A stretch of DNA of 45,848 bases from Priapulus caudatus (GCF_000485595.1 NW_014577964.1:63238-109085), one strand, 5' to 3'; counted from the stretch's first letter, positions 24,003 to 34,630 are shown. Notes: generated by a model from the sequence alone, not told the origin. A program made the numbers and translations.

Positions 24003-24262
24003 TCCGCACACACACGTGACACGCCACGCGCACCACAAACACACGACCACGACACTTCACACTCACCAACTCCACTCACATCTCACACTCACACACTTCC
24101 ACACACACACACGCAAACAGCAGCATCAGGCACACCACACTTTGCACATTCACACACAGCACCACACACACCATCACGACACACGTCACGCACGCACAGC
24201 ACCAGGCACCACGCACGCGAACAGCACGCACGACACACACAACCCACCACACCAACCACGGC
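24003..24262. repeat. CA-rich repeat in the IR-2 left arm
   Basis: CACA/CACAC units are interrupted by CG and CT. The mirror partner is the GT-rich tract 35365-35590. Confidence 0.9.
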
Positions 24263-25150
24263 CACATTTCCAATTCTATCTATCTATCTTATCTATTCTA
24301 TGCTATCTTATCTATCGTATCTTCTATCTATCTATTCTACTATAATATCTTATCTATCTTAAGCTATCTACTACTACTATGCCTATCTAATCTTATCTCT
24401 CAACTAGTCTATTCGTATCATGCTTATCCTACCATGTAATCATGTATCATGTAATCGAATGTATCCGCGTATCCATGTTAACAGTATTTCATGTATCATG
24501 TATGTAAGGTGTATTCTATTCTATGCTATCTATATACCTATCCACGTACCACACGCTACACACCTACTTATCCGACCTACATACCACCTACCAACCTACA
24601 CACCTACTTTACCTACATTACCGTACTTACTACTGATCCGACTTACCGACTTACCGACTTACCGACTGACCGACTTACCGGATTTACGCTGACTCGGGGC
24701 TATCCGTACCTACCGACACTAGCCTGACTAACTTACAACCCAACCACCCACCAAAACCCGATCCAATCCATCCATAATCCATCCATGGTACAATCCATCA
24801 TCCTCCATCCATCCATCCATCATTCCATCCATCCATCCATCCAATTCATCCATCCATCCATCCAGTACCATCCATCCATCCATTCCATCACCACCATCCA
24901 TGATCCATCCATCCATCTCCATCCCATCCCATCCCATCCATCCATACCAATCATCCATTCCATTCCATCCATCATTCCATCCATGCTCATTTGTCGCCAT
25001 GCCATTCATCCATCCCTTCCATACCCATCCTATCTATGTCTATCTATGCTATCTACATACCTCTATCTATTCTATCTATCTATCTATCTATCTATCTATC
25101 CTTAAGTCATATACTTATCTATCATCGTATCTAAATCTAATTCTCTTCGT
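24263..25150. repeat. Tetranucleotide repeat series CTAT, ACCT/CTTACCGA, CCAT, CTAT
   Basis: Consecutive tetranucleotide-type tracts are (CTAT) 24275-24420, CATGTAT-like 24420-24500, ACCT/TTACCGAC-like 24540-24720, (CCAT) 24755-25020 and (CTAT) 25020-25150. The same series appears complemented and in reverse order at 34524-35355. Tyr/Leu/Pro or Ile/His/Pro-rich open frames here are artefacts of the repeats. Confidence 0.9.
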
Positions 25151-26063
25151 AGTCTAAATCTTAATCTATTCTAATCTATCTATATAATTATAATATATAT
25201 TATTATAATATATATATTATATATTATATTATTGATTTTATTCTCTCTCTCGGTCTCCTTCTCTCTCTCTCTCTCTCTAGTATATTATTATATATATATA
25301 TATATATTATATAATTATATTAGTATATACCATATAGTTCGTGCATAGATGTCGCTTCTTAGTCGATCCTGCTGAACATGCTTTTAATGGTGCCTTCGAA
25401 GTGGTGTAAAGTGGCGTTCGTGACTGTAGTAGAGAATTGTCGAAGTGCGTTTAGTAAGGTAAATGAGTATGATGATGAGTATGAATAGAGAGATAGAGAA
25501 GAGCTGCCGCGTGAGAGCGGAAACTAGGGTGGTAGAAGAAGAGAGACGTAGATAGAGAAAGGTTGAGAGAGTTAGAGTGTGGAAGAGTGAGACAGAGAGT
25601 GAGAGCGATGATGGAAGGGAAGGGGTAGAGCGAGAGAGAGCGACAGCACAAGAGGACAGAGTGAAGCGTAGGAATATACAGAGAGCGGCAGAAAAAAAAG
25701 AGAGTAGAAAGACCGGAGAAAGAGAGAGAGAGGGCCAGTTCAGTTGGGATAAATGCGAGAAAAGTAGATGAAGAGGGATGAGAGAGATGAGATGATAAGT
25801 AGAGTGAGAAGCGAAAGAGAGGGGAGATGCGAAGAAAGGAGACGGCTGAGGTGAGGGACGAGCAGGGAGGAGTTGAGAGAGGCGAGAGATGCGAGAGAGC
25901 GAAGAGCGAGAGAGCGAGGAGAGCGAGAGGAGGGCGACGAGATTAGATAGGATAAGACTAGCGATGAGAGACATGCAAGGACGTAGAGTACGAGAGATGA
26001 GAGAGAGATGAAAGAAAGAAAGAGAAGAAGAGAGGAGAGAGGAAGAGAGAGTGCGCGCGTCAT
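25151..26063. repeat. AT, CT and GA-rich tracts of the left arm
   Basis: AT repeats flank a short CT run (25235-25330), then an interrupted GA-rich tract follows (25480-26063). The partners in the right arm are the AT/AG block 34380-34523 and the CT tract 33788-34220. The intervening 25330-25480 is non-repetitive and pairs with 34255-34350. Confidence 0.9.
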
Positions 26064-27432
26064 GAAAGACCTACATTTCGCGCTCAATATGCGGAGACCG
26101 GGGCGTTACATCACGATACGAGAGCCAACAGCAACAATGATTCAGCGTGTCAGCGGGTTAGCAGACGGAAGCGAGTATGTAGCGGAAGCGCGCGGACGAG
26201 CCAACTTCGATCAGCCGATCGTACACCGTGGACATTCGATCCTCCCTGACGGTGCGTGAACGGCGGAAACGAGCGAATAGCAATTGCGCAGCCTTGTCTC
26301 AGTTGCCCCGACAATCACGACAGTCTACCGGACTAATTATATATATAATATAATATATATATATATTATATAGAGCGTTCGTTTCGCTGGTGGAATAGTT
26401 AGCAGGGTCTAGCCCGACCACTGTAAAGCTGCTTTTTTTTTTGTGTTTGCTCAATAGAAAATGAAACCAATCATATGAGCAATGAGACCATGACTATAAA
26501 GCCAAATGAATTCCCACTAAGATATAATCCTGCCTGTCTGTCTTCTTGTAGCTGCGCTGTCGTCAGTCTGACCTCCTGTCCATCTATGGTAATGGTATAT
26601 CCGTGATATATGTAAGTATAACGATGTTCGTGACGTACGATGCACGTAGGCACGCCAACTGCCGTATTTTTATTCACTCCTGATATATTAATACTCTCCG
26701 CCACGTGACTCACTCACGCACAACACACGCGCTGCCGACGAACAAACATTCAATACAAAGTAATAGTACGGTGTGTCTGTGTCTGGGTGCCGCATCTCGC
26801 TCCATAAACTACAAGGTCATGAGTTACAACCATCACGTGGCGCGCAGCTCTGGACGCCTACTCAGTCCTGATCGTAGAAGTTGACCACGAACATCTCAAT
26901 CTGATTACGAACCAAAGAACTTGGTAACACGGGAAAAAACAGTAATTATAGCCAATCAAGCCAACAGATAACGCCAATCGGGTTACGCTATGTTGCCATA
27001 TCGTGACTAACGCGGCTCGACTGGGCGGCAATTACACAAGGAAGAAACAGACAAGGCGAATTAGTCACGCTCTACATTCCATCGTAGCTGTTTGCGCAGC
27101 ATACCAAGCGATTTGTTACACTAGCAATGTTTTTGCGAATTTTCAACCGTTATTTCCTTATCATATCAGGTGTCAGGCTGAATATAAGACTGTGTCAGCC
27201 CAATAGGGACTTTATATGGACGTCAGGTCTACCTGCTATTTTTACGTTACCAATAGCAATTCCCTATAATACAGTGATAACGGTAAAGCTCAGGTTAATA
27301 GCTGTTTGTGTTATCTGTATCGCGCCATTCATTTTAAACTGCGCATTCTAAAGTTCAGCAGATTTTAAGCAGAATGAACTATCCTTATTGCATACTGGGC
27401 GATTGTCACGGTTTTTGCTATGTGACCATGAC

Positions 27433-28276
27433 TGTAGCGGTCATGGTGACGGCTACACCAGAGTGGGTGAAGGGAAATGGTAGGAGGATAACTAAGGAAT
27501 GAAATGTCCAAAAGCGAAAGGACTTCGATAAGGGAAACAGCTGGTCTTTATGTGCGAAGCAGAGAAACCTGATTGACGAGGAACTAGGACCAAGCGAATT
27601 AAGCGATCAGGAAAGAGTGCCCACGACTACGCTGCCAAACGCCTCTTATTTCTTATTCCAGCAGCTCTTCCCGCCTCATGTCCCTAGCGAGTAACTAAGA
27701 GCGGCAGTGCGTTTCATTCTGCTGCTCTACCAAGAGCGTCGCCACGGCGTGCGTCATCGTCACTCGACTACTGCAGCTAGCCCCGAGAACCGAAGGAGGG
27801 GGGCAGAGCGCGAGGGGATACTGAACGCGAAGATATGTCAGAAGGGATAGGCGAAGAACCCACAACGCTCAACACCCAACGACTACAACTCCAGCACGCC
27901 TCGATAGGTCGCCCATGCTAAAGATGGCCTATATGGCCGGATATGTTAAATACCTGAATTAATTTGGTATGGCCCGTGTCCGTCACATAAATAAGGATTG
28001 CTTTGATATGTTCTTTCATGGAGTTAACGACGTGGATGTTGTGCAGGCCTGCCGTCAGGCAGGCATGCATGCAAAGTCCATTCGCAGCTGTATGCAGCCA
28101 TGCAGTGCGCAGTTGCGCATGGCGCATGCAGGCAGGCGTGCAACCCATGATTTTCCGCTTTTAAATGGATGTCCAGCTAAATATGAAAATTGATGTTCGC
28201 TTATGAAATGATGTCGCTTTAATGAAATGATGCCCGATGATAGTAAACCTACGAAGTGTAATATTGGTCCGCTACA
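27433..28276 (-). mobile_element. Solo LTR, left-arm copy
   Basis: This is the minus-strand counterpart of the solo LTR at 31948-32601. Both ends are present: TGTAGCGG at the 28276 side and CCGCTACA at the 27433 side. The outer flank CATA (28277-28280) is the TATG target duplication in reverse, and the other flank reads CATG. The copy is about 190 bp longer than its partner, chiefly through an extra segment near 27772-27902. Its presence at the same place in both arms dates the insertion before the inverted duplication. Confidence 0.75.
27772..27902. other. ~130-bp segment present only in the left-arm LTR
   Basis: The left copy has about 130 extra bases between GCGTGCGTCATCGTCACTC and ATAGGTCGCC, compared with the right copy, where these are adjacent (32300-32320). 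The insert has no recognisable ends or motif. Confidence 0.5.
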
Positions 28277-28440
28277 CATATCACGTTAATTCCTCATGAA
28301 TCGATAGCCTCACTTTGTTACGATTGTTCTTATATAAGTGGCGTATCCCGTTACGCTATCACGCTGTGCTTTTATCTAACTGTTCACGCAGCGAATTATA
28401 AATACAATAAAAAAAATATATAATAATAAATATATATAAG

Positions 28441-29089
28441 TATATAATAAAAATGTCTCATTGTACAAGTACTGCCGTTATTACACTACTCTTTCATGCT
28501 ATGCTAATTATGTTCGCCTATAAAAACTCATCTACTGTTGTAACTGCACTGTATGTGGTTTGTACGATGTTATTTTATAACAACTTACCGTGTTGTGAGG
28601 GTAAACCAGAGCAAGCCAAAACCCCAGGCGCCCCGCGTGCCCCCGTCGGCCCGACACGTACCCGGCGAGCCCGCCCGCCGCAGACCACACACCCTCCCCG
28701 CCGGCGCGCGCGCCGCGCGCGCCTGTCCCCCTCATTGCTCTACACTACTGTATTATATACTGACTGTAGTATTCAGATAGCGTTTCCCTATTTCCCGTGC
28801 CGAATAATAAAGACTTAGCAGATTTTATTTTCACGATGATACATTTCGCTTGCACACGCGTAATTGCTCATTCGGTTAATACGCTATATAGTCTGCTAAT
28901 CTGACGAACACTCAAACTTCGTACGTTATCTTATGTAATCCATGTATTCTGCGCACATTTCTTCTCAGTTATTACTACTACTTTGCCACGCTATGTTAGT
29001 CCACACTCAAACACTCATTGCACGTACAACAGTCGATAATTCATTCAGGCGTAGCATATTTATACGGTCACCCTATTATTGAAATCAAC
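28441..29089. other. IR-2 loop, left part, no gene seen
   Basis: This is AT-rich sequence with a CpG-rich island at 28620-28735 (CCCGTCGGCCCGAC, CCGCCGGCGCGCGC). Short frames cross it, but none shows a recognisable product. A small promoter or 5' exon cannot be excluded on composition alone. Confidence 0.4.
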
Positions 29090-30075
29090 ATGCGAGTAAT
29101 TTGTCGTGATAGGTGTTCTGATGTGGGTTGTTGCCGGGGAGAAGTTTTTTAATTTGGGGGGTAATGCGGTCTTGGTGCGGGCGGAATGAGTGTGTGTGTG
29201 GTGGGCGGTGACTTGATAGGTGTGTTGTGTTGGGTGGGGCTGGGGCCAGTACTGTAGGGTGTTTAGTGGGGGGGACAGCTGTGTTTCGTGTGGGTGGTGC
29301 GCGTGAATAGGTGTTGTTGGTGGTTGCGCGCGGATATGTGTGTTATGTTGGGGTGGCGGACATACATGCATTGTGGTGGGGCGAGATAAAAGTGTTGTAA
29401 TGTGCTGGCAGGGATAAGTTCTGTGTGGGTAAGGCTGGGCGGATACGGGCTTTTCTGATGTGGATGGGTGCTCGGCCGAGGATCGTGTTCTGTGTGGTAG
29501 GTGCTGGCGGGACGGTGTTTGTGCTGCGTCGGTGCTCCGGCGGGATTTGAGGTTTCTGTGTGGATGGTGCTGCGGGAATCGGTGTTCTTGTGTGGGGTGA
29601 GGTGCTGGCGGATAGGTGGTTCTGTGTGGCGTGGTGCTGGCTGAATGCGGTGTTCTGTGTGGTGGTGCTGGCGGGATAGGTGTTCTGTGTGGATGGTGCT
29701 GCGCGGGATCTGTGATTCTGTGTGGGTGGGTCGGCGGGATAGTTTTGTGTGGATAGGCTGGCGGATCGTGTTCTGTGTAGGTGGGTCCTGCCGGCGATCG
29801 GTGTTCTGTGTGGGTGGGTGGTTGCGGGATAGGTGGGGTTGGGTGGGTGCTGGCTGGGATAGGTGTTCTGTGTGGTGGTGCTGGCGGGATAGGGTGTTTC
29901 TGCTTGGGTGGTGCTTGGCGGGGTAGTGTTCTGTGTGGTGGTCGGCGCAGGATAGGTGTTCTGGTGGGGTGCTGGCGGGATTAGGTGTTTCTGTGTTTGG
30001 TGGGGTGTGTGCGGTTGTGTGATCGTGTGGGTGGGTTGCTGGCGGGATTACGGTGTTCTGTGTGGGTGGGTGGTG
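29090..30075 (-). repeat. Minisatellite, inverted relative to 20765-21336
   Basis: GGTGCTGGCGGGATAGGTG and TTCTGTGTGGGT units of about 30 bp give roughly 1 kb of G-rich plus strand. Units are heavily degraded by single-base indels compared with the clean array at 20765-21336. The array ends where the P5CS block copy A begins. Confidence 0.9.
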
Positions 30076-30111
30076 GCGGATAACTAGCTCGACGCATATC
30101 CATGATAACAT

Positions 30112-30145
30112 CAGGAGTGTATAATAACCCTATTATACACTCCTG
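30112..30145. mobile_element. 34-bp hAT-like MITE with target duplication
   Basis: Perfect 15-bp terminal inverted repeats (CAGGAGTGTATAATA and its complement) flank a 4-bp centre. The element is bordered by ATAACAT on both sides (30105-30111 and 30146-30152). Copy B at 36765-36772 carries a single ATACACAT with no element, which is an empty site. CAG-type ends and an 8-bp-class target duplication fit the hAT superfamily. With no transposase this is a minimal non-autonomous copy. A relative is at 43838-43884. Confidence 0.75.
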
Positions 30146-30258
30146 ATAACATGTTAATATAGCGAAGTCATTAAAGTTACACAGCTGTATCTTTATTACT
30201 GTACTACCGGTATAGCAAAGCCTAGCTATCATAGATTTTAGATCTGTATTAGTAGTAT

Positions 30259-30316
30259 CCTAGATATATGCTCTGAGCGCGAACGCGCCTAGATATATGC
30301 TCTGAGCGCGAACGCG
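30259..30316 (+). repeat. 29-bp tandem duplication
   Basis: CCTAGATATATGCTCTGAG followed by CGCGAACGCG occurs twice head to tail (30259-30287 and 30288-30316). Copy B has one degraded unit at about 36885-36920. Confidence 0.85.
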
Positions 30317-30759
30317 GTGATGGAAGGGTGCTCTTCATTTGTTTGCCAGTGAGTTTAGCATCCGAACACCTGCCGTCAGGTGAGCGCTGTCGCTCTGCGG
30401 CACTTGTTAGACACTATTGTCAAATTCCCCTCGGTACGTGGATATGCCTCACGGCCCGCTTGATTCTACGAACTTGTGCTAAGTGCACGCTCGTAGTTAC
30501 ACTCTTCTCATATTTCTTTTATCATTACTCATCTTTCATAGCCGATATTGCTTTCTGCTCACTTCGTTCTCGTGATCAGTGCCAGCTGCTGCAGGCTGTA
30601 ATAAGCGAGTTCGTATAGTCTGCACTCCTGATAGTATCGCACGGCTATATACGGTTTCGTCACATGAAGGTTTGAATGCACGCGTATGTTACCTGATCGT
30701 TTTCGGCTCGATGCTGCGCAGTTTTAATGGGGCATGCGCGGTGTTTGCATTTTTTTGTA

Positions 30760-31000
30760 GGTTTGACGGTACACGCGCGGTTTTAGCAGTTATCTTTCTA
30801 AAGTTGCATAGACGATGTTAGCAGTGCTTGCATCTTTGGCTGTGCATGCACGGTTTTAGAAGTTTTTTCTATAAAATTGCATACACGATGTTAGCGGTTC
30901 ATGCATCTTTGGCGGTGCATGTACGGTTTTAGCAGTTTTTTCTTCGATGTTTGACGGTGCGCGCACGCTTTTAGCAGCTTTCTCACAGATTTCTGACGTG
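30760..31000 (+). repeat. ~75-bp degenerate tandem repeat in the P5CS intron
   Basis: Units contain GCATCTTTGGCTGTGCATG, CACGGTTTTAGAAG, and TTGCATACACGATGTTAGC. About three to four copies lie immediately upstream of the splice acceptor. The same array is in copy B at 38285-38530. Confidence 0.7.
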
Positions 31001-31027
31001 TTCGCCTGTGTTTTTCTCGTTGCGCAG

Positions 31028-31194
31028 GTGCCGAGGTGGGCATCAGTACGTCGCGCATCCACGCGCGCGGGCCCGTCGGCGTCGAGGGACTGCTGACGAC
31101 CAAGTGGGTGCTGCGCGGCTCCGGCAACGCCGTCACCGACTTCAACGACTACGGCCTCAAGTACACACACGAGGCGATGCCGCTCGACGACTGA
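31028..31194 (+). CDS. ALDH18A1: Terminal coding exon of delta-1-pyrroline-5-carboxylate synthase
   Basis: P5CS is the mitochondrial two-domain enzyme (glutamate 5-kinase plus gamma-glutamyl-phosphate reductase) that turns glutamate into pyrroline-5-carboxylate for proline and ornithine synthesis. This exon encodes the last 54 residues of the reductase domain: [20 protein letters not shown], then [20 protein letters not shown], then a short divergent tail ending MPLDD and a TGA at 31192-31194. The first two blocks are a signature of animal P5CS carboxyl ends. The exon starts after a pyrimidine-rich acceptor (TTTTTCTCGTTGCGCAG, AG at 31026-31027). It begins in phase 1, the GT completing a Gly codon from the previous exon. 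Codons are GC-rich, unlike the AT-rich intron. No earlier exon was found in the window. The preceding intron would have to cross the minisatellite, so the rest of the gene may lie far upstream or be misplaced. Copy B carries a disrupted duplicate. Confidence 0.88.
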
Positions 31195-31649
31195 TAGGGT
31201 TCCTGGCCTCACGTCTGTGCGCGGCGGAAAGGCGGATTTGAGCAGTCGCAAGACTGACGGGCCTCCTTTGCTCGCCTTCATGCTGTTTATATATCCATAT
31301 ATTCTATATAAAAATATTATTAGTCATCCCCGACTCTCCCTTTGTCTGACTCGATGTATATGTGTATGTATATATATATATACATATGTATGTATATATA
31401 TATACATATCATCACTATAGCGCGGGACGACTAACCGATAGTATGCGCGCCGCATCACACGCAGGTTTTGTCGACCTCGTCGTCGGCCGCGTCGTTAACG
31501 AAGCAATCGGTTCTTGATAATTTAAAATCAAATTAATCAATGCTTATTAGTAATAATAGTGTAATTGTATTCTAACCTGCATTTTAGCGCTATATCTATC
31601 AACATATCTCCATATATACACATGTGTATAGTAACTTGCATTACTCCTT
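31195..31649 (+). other. P5CS 3' UTR and downstream sequence
   Basis: Sequence after the stop is shared with copy B up to about 31340, then turns into a TATA/CATA microsatellite (31352-31412). The first AATAAA signals are at 31730-31735, inside the 109-bp repeat downstream, giving a 3' UTR of about 540 bases if used. This is an inference, and no cleavage site was located. Confidence 0.45.
31455..31512 (-). CDS. Possible terminal exon of a convergent gene (weak)
   Basis: On the minus strand, after an AG at 31513-31514, there is a GC-rich short frame reading CFVNDAADDEVDKTCV and ending at a TGA (31455-31457). Its codon choice (GAC, GCG, GCC, GAG, GTC) resembles the P5CS exon and stands out from the AT-rich surroundings. 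It would be the last exon of a gene converging on P5CS. The length is far too short for recognition, the acceptor lacks a good pyrimidine tract, and copy B does not retain the stretch. Chance is quite possible. Confidence 0.15.
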
Positions 31650-31916
31650 ATATTACTTTATATATTTTTATTTATTATATTTCAGTGGTGAACATTAGAT
31701 AACACAGCGTGAAGTAACGGAACGCACCTTTAATAAACAATCGTAACATAAGTGATGCATATTAACAATCGGTAACTTATAAGCTCTTCTTCTTTTAACT
31801 TTCCTCCGTATATTATTATATATTTTTATTTATTATAATTCAGTGGTGAACATTAGATAACACAGCGTGAAGTAACGGAACGCACCTTTAATAAACAATC
31901 GTAACATAAGTGATGC
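31650..31916 (+). repeat. 109-bp tandem duplication at the inner end of the IR-2 right arm
   Basis: Two copies (31650-31758 and 31808-31916) share TTCAGTGGTGAACATTAGAT through GAACGCACCTTTAATAAAC to AAGTGATGC. The left arm has a single copy (28320-28440), so the duplication is specific to the right side. Confidence 0.85.
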
Positions 31917-31947
31917 TATCGATATGAGGAATTAACGTGAGATTATG

Positions 31948-32601
31948 TGTAGCGGACCAATATTACACTCAGGTTTTACTATCAACGGGACATCCATTTC
32001 ATTAAGCGGACATCCATTTCATAAGCGAACATCAATTTCATTAAGCGGACATCCATTTCATAAGCGGAAATCCATTTGCACGCCTGCCTGCATGCGCCTG
32101 CGCACTGCGCACTGCATGGCTGCTACACTGCATGGCTGCTGCACTGCCTGCCTGCACGGCAGGCCTGCACAACATCCAGTCGTTAACATCCATGAAGAAA
32201 TATCAAAGCAAATCCCTTATTTATGTGACGGACACGGGCATACCAAATTATTCAGTATTTAACATATCCAGGCCATATAGGCCATCTAGCATGGCGACCT
32301 ATGAGAGTGACGATGACGCACGCCTTGGCGACGCTCTTGTAGAGGCAGAGAGATGACGACGCATGCGTAGGACATGAGAGCGGGAAGAGTGGAATAGAAA
32401 TAGGGCGTTGGCGCGTATCGTGGGACACTCTTCTCCTGATCGCATTAGCGCTTGGTCTTAGTTCCTGTCATCGGTTCTTTGTTGCAATAAAGACACAGCT
32501 TGCCCCTTATTCGAAGTCTTCGCTTTTGACTATCAGTTCCTAGTTATCCTCCTACCTTTTCCCCTCACCCACTCTGGTGTAGCGTCACCATACCCGCTAC
32601 A
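31948..32601 (+). mobile_element. Solo LTR of a gypsy-like retrotransposon, 654 bp
   Basis: The ends form an 8-bp inverted repeat with the canonical TG...CA termini: TGTAGCGG at 31948-31955 and CCGCTACA at 32594-32601. The 4-bp flanks TATG (31944-31947) and TATG (32602-32605) are a target-site duplication. Inside are a short tandem repeat of about 20 bp (31985-32075, CATCCATTTCATTAAGCGG) and CTGCATG-rich inverted repeats (32080-32175). An AATAAA signal lies near 32487, followed by a C/T-rich stretch, as expected for the U3-R-U5 order of an LTR. No internal domain remains on either side. It is unrelated, as far as can be seen, to the gypsy fragment at 16640-18955. Confidence 0.8.
31985..32075 (+). 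repeat. ~20-bp tandem repeat inside the LTR
   Basis: About four to five imperfect units of ACATCCATTTCATTAAGCG are present. The left-arm LTR has a shorter set near 28185-28230. Confidence 0.75.
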
Positions 32602-32605
32602 TATG

Positions 32606-33527
32606 TTCACATAGCAAAACGTGAAATCGCAGTGCAATAAGGATAGTCATTGTTAAATCTGTGAATAGAATGGCGTTTAATGAATGGCGCGTACAGATAA
32701 CAAACAGCCATAACCTAGCTTTACCGTTTCACTGTATTATAGAATGCTACTTGGTAACGTAAATATAGCAGGCAGACTGACGTCCATATAAAAGTCCCTA
32801 TGGTGACACAGTCTTACTACTCAGCCTGACACTATATGATAAGGTAATAACGGTGAAAATGTGCAAAAAATTGCTGTGAAAATGTGGTATGCTGCAGAAC
32901 AGCCTACGATGGAGTAGGCGGACTAAATTCGTCTTTCTGTTTCTCCTTGTGTGCCGCCCAGTCCGAGCCGCGTTGTCACTATGGCAACATAGCGTAACCC
33001 GATTGGCAGTTATCTGTTGGCTGATTGGCTAATTCTGTTTTTCCGTGTTTCTACAAGTTCTGTTGTCGTAAATGAAGATTTCTTCAACTTCTAAAATCAG
33101 ACTGAGTAGGCGTCCAGACTGCGCGCCACGTATGGTTGTAATCATCCTTGTAGTTTAGGAGGAGATGCGGCACCCATACACAGACACCGTACTTATAGTA
33201 TTGATGTTTGTGTGCGCGCGCGTGTGTGTGCGTGAGTGAGTACGTGTGAGTATATATATATCAGGAGTGAATAAAAATAACGGCAGTTGCGTGCCTACGT
33301 GCATACGTACGTACGAACGTATACTTTACATATATACGTATACATTACATAGATGGACAGGAGGTCAGACTGACAGACGGGCAGCCAGCTAGACAGACAG
33401 ACAGGCAGAGATATATTTAGTGGGAATTTCATTTGCATATAGATGGTCTCATTGCTCATAGATGGTTTCATTTTCATTGACGTGGTCGGGCTAGACCCTG
33501 CTAACTATTCCACCAGCGAACGAACGC
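32606..33527. other. Unique part of the IR-2 right arm, no gene seen
   Basis: This stretch pairs with 26390-27430. A CAGGAGTGAATAAAAATA motif at 33262-33280, also near 26655-26675, resembles one end of the hAT-like MITE but has no partner end. A CAGACAGACAGG-type run is at 33395-33415. Frames are not conserved between the arms. Confidence 0.5.
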
Positions 33528-33529
33528 CT

Positions 33530-33562
<33 letters not shown>

Positions 33563-33787
33563 GTCGGTTATGTCGTGTTGTCGGGGCACTGAGACGGTGC
33601 GCATTCTTTCGCTCGTTCGCCTTCACGCCGTCAGAGGGGGGATCGATGTCCACGGTGGTAATCGGCTGTCGAGTGGCCGTCGCGCGTTCGCTAAAAGCTC
33701 GCTTCCGTCTGCTACCCGCTGCCGTTGTTGTTGCTGTTGCTCTCGTTGTGTGTAGCCGTCTCCCGTCTGGCGCGTATGTGGCTCTTT

Positions 33788-33788
33788 C

Positions 33789-33861
<73 letters not shown>

Positions 33862-33917
33862 CTCTCACCTCCTCCCTCTCGTCCTCCCTCGCCGTCTCTT
33901 TCTCTTTCGCTCTTCCC

Positions 33918-33967
<50 letters not shown>

Positions 33968-34220
33968 ATTTCTCCTTCTCTCCGCCTCTGTTTCCCTGTG
34001 GCCCCTCTCTCTCTCTTTCTCCGTCTCTATCTCTTTTTCTCGCTCTCTGTTATTCTAGCTTTCTCTTCCTCTTGCTGTCGCTCTCTCTCGCTCTACCCCT
34101 ATCCCTCCATCTCGCTCTCACTCTCTCTCACTCTCCCCTCTCTCTCTCTCTTTCTCTTCGCTCTCTCTTTCTTCTCCCCCTGTTTCGCTCTCACGCGCGC
34201 TCTCTCTTACTCTCTATTTC
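33788..34220. repeat. (CT)n tract
   Basis: An almost pure CT run (33788-33862) is followed by an interrupted CT-rich stretch. It mirrors the GA-rich tract 25480-26063. Ser/Leu open frames are by-products. Confidence 0.95.
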
Positions 34221-34362
34221 TATATCATCAATTCATTTCGCCTACTAACAGGCACTCGCATTCTCTACTAAGTCAGCGAACGCCACTTTAAACGCACTCA
34301 CGCACCTTAAAAGCATGTTCAACGGTCGCTAAGAGCGAATCTATGCACGAACTATATGTGTA

Positions 34363-34408
34363 TATAAAAAAAAAAAAAAAAAAAAAAAAAATATATTAAT
34401 TATATATA

Positions 34409-34470
<62 letters not shown>

Positions 34471-34494
34471 TATATATATATATATATTATATAG

Positions 34495-34529
<35 letters not shown>

Positions 34530-34630
34530 TAGATAGATAGATAGATTAGATAGATAGATACGATAGATAGATAGATAGATTAGATAGATAGATAGATAGA
34601 TAGATAGGATAGATAGATAGATAGATAGTA
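34363..34630. repeat. Poly-A, AT, AG and GATA tracts
   Basis: In order: A run 34366-34390, AT repeats, an AG run 34430-34470, AT repeats to 34523, then GATA units 34524-34630. They mirror 25020-25330. Confidence 0.95.

Larger units (their letters stand above)
21560..28440. repeat. Left arm of large inverted repeat IR-2
   Basis: The reverse complement matches 31650-37870 along its length. Anchors are 21600-21760 with 37405-37510, 22580-22760 with 36690-36850, 23216-23290 with 36230-36300, and 23640-23700 with 35880-35930. Further anchors are the microsatellite series 24003-26372 with 33528-35590, 26390-27360 with 32640-33510, and the solo LTR 27433-28276 with 31948-32601. Identity is imperfect, with many indels. 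Apart from the LTR and simple repeats, no gene is recognised in the arm. Confidence 0.85.
30076..31340 (+). repeat. P5CS block, copy A
   Basis: This block is repeated in direct orientation at 36735-38860. Shared content runs from ACGCTCGACGCAT-type sequence at the start through intronic tandem repeats, the P5CS terminal exon and the first part of its 3' UTR. Copy A contains a 34-bp MITE and a 29-bp tandem doubling that copy B lacks. Copy B contains a roughly 0.9-kb insertion that copy A lacks. A third, inverted and partial copy of the beginning of the block lies in the IR-2 left arm (22560-22690). Confidence 0.9.

Noticed and set aside
31352-31412. Palindromic TATA/CATA stretch as a terminator or structured RNA
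   Set aside because: It is a simple dinucleotide-type microsatellite whose symmetry is trivial.
33646-34291. 200-codon Ser/Leu frames over the CT tract
   Set aside because: Composition artefact of (CT)n, mirrored by the GA tract in the other arm.
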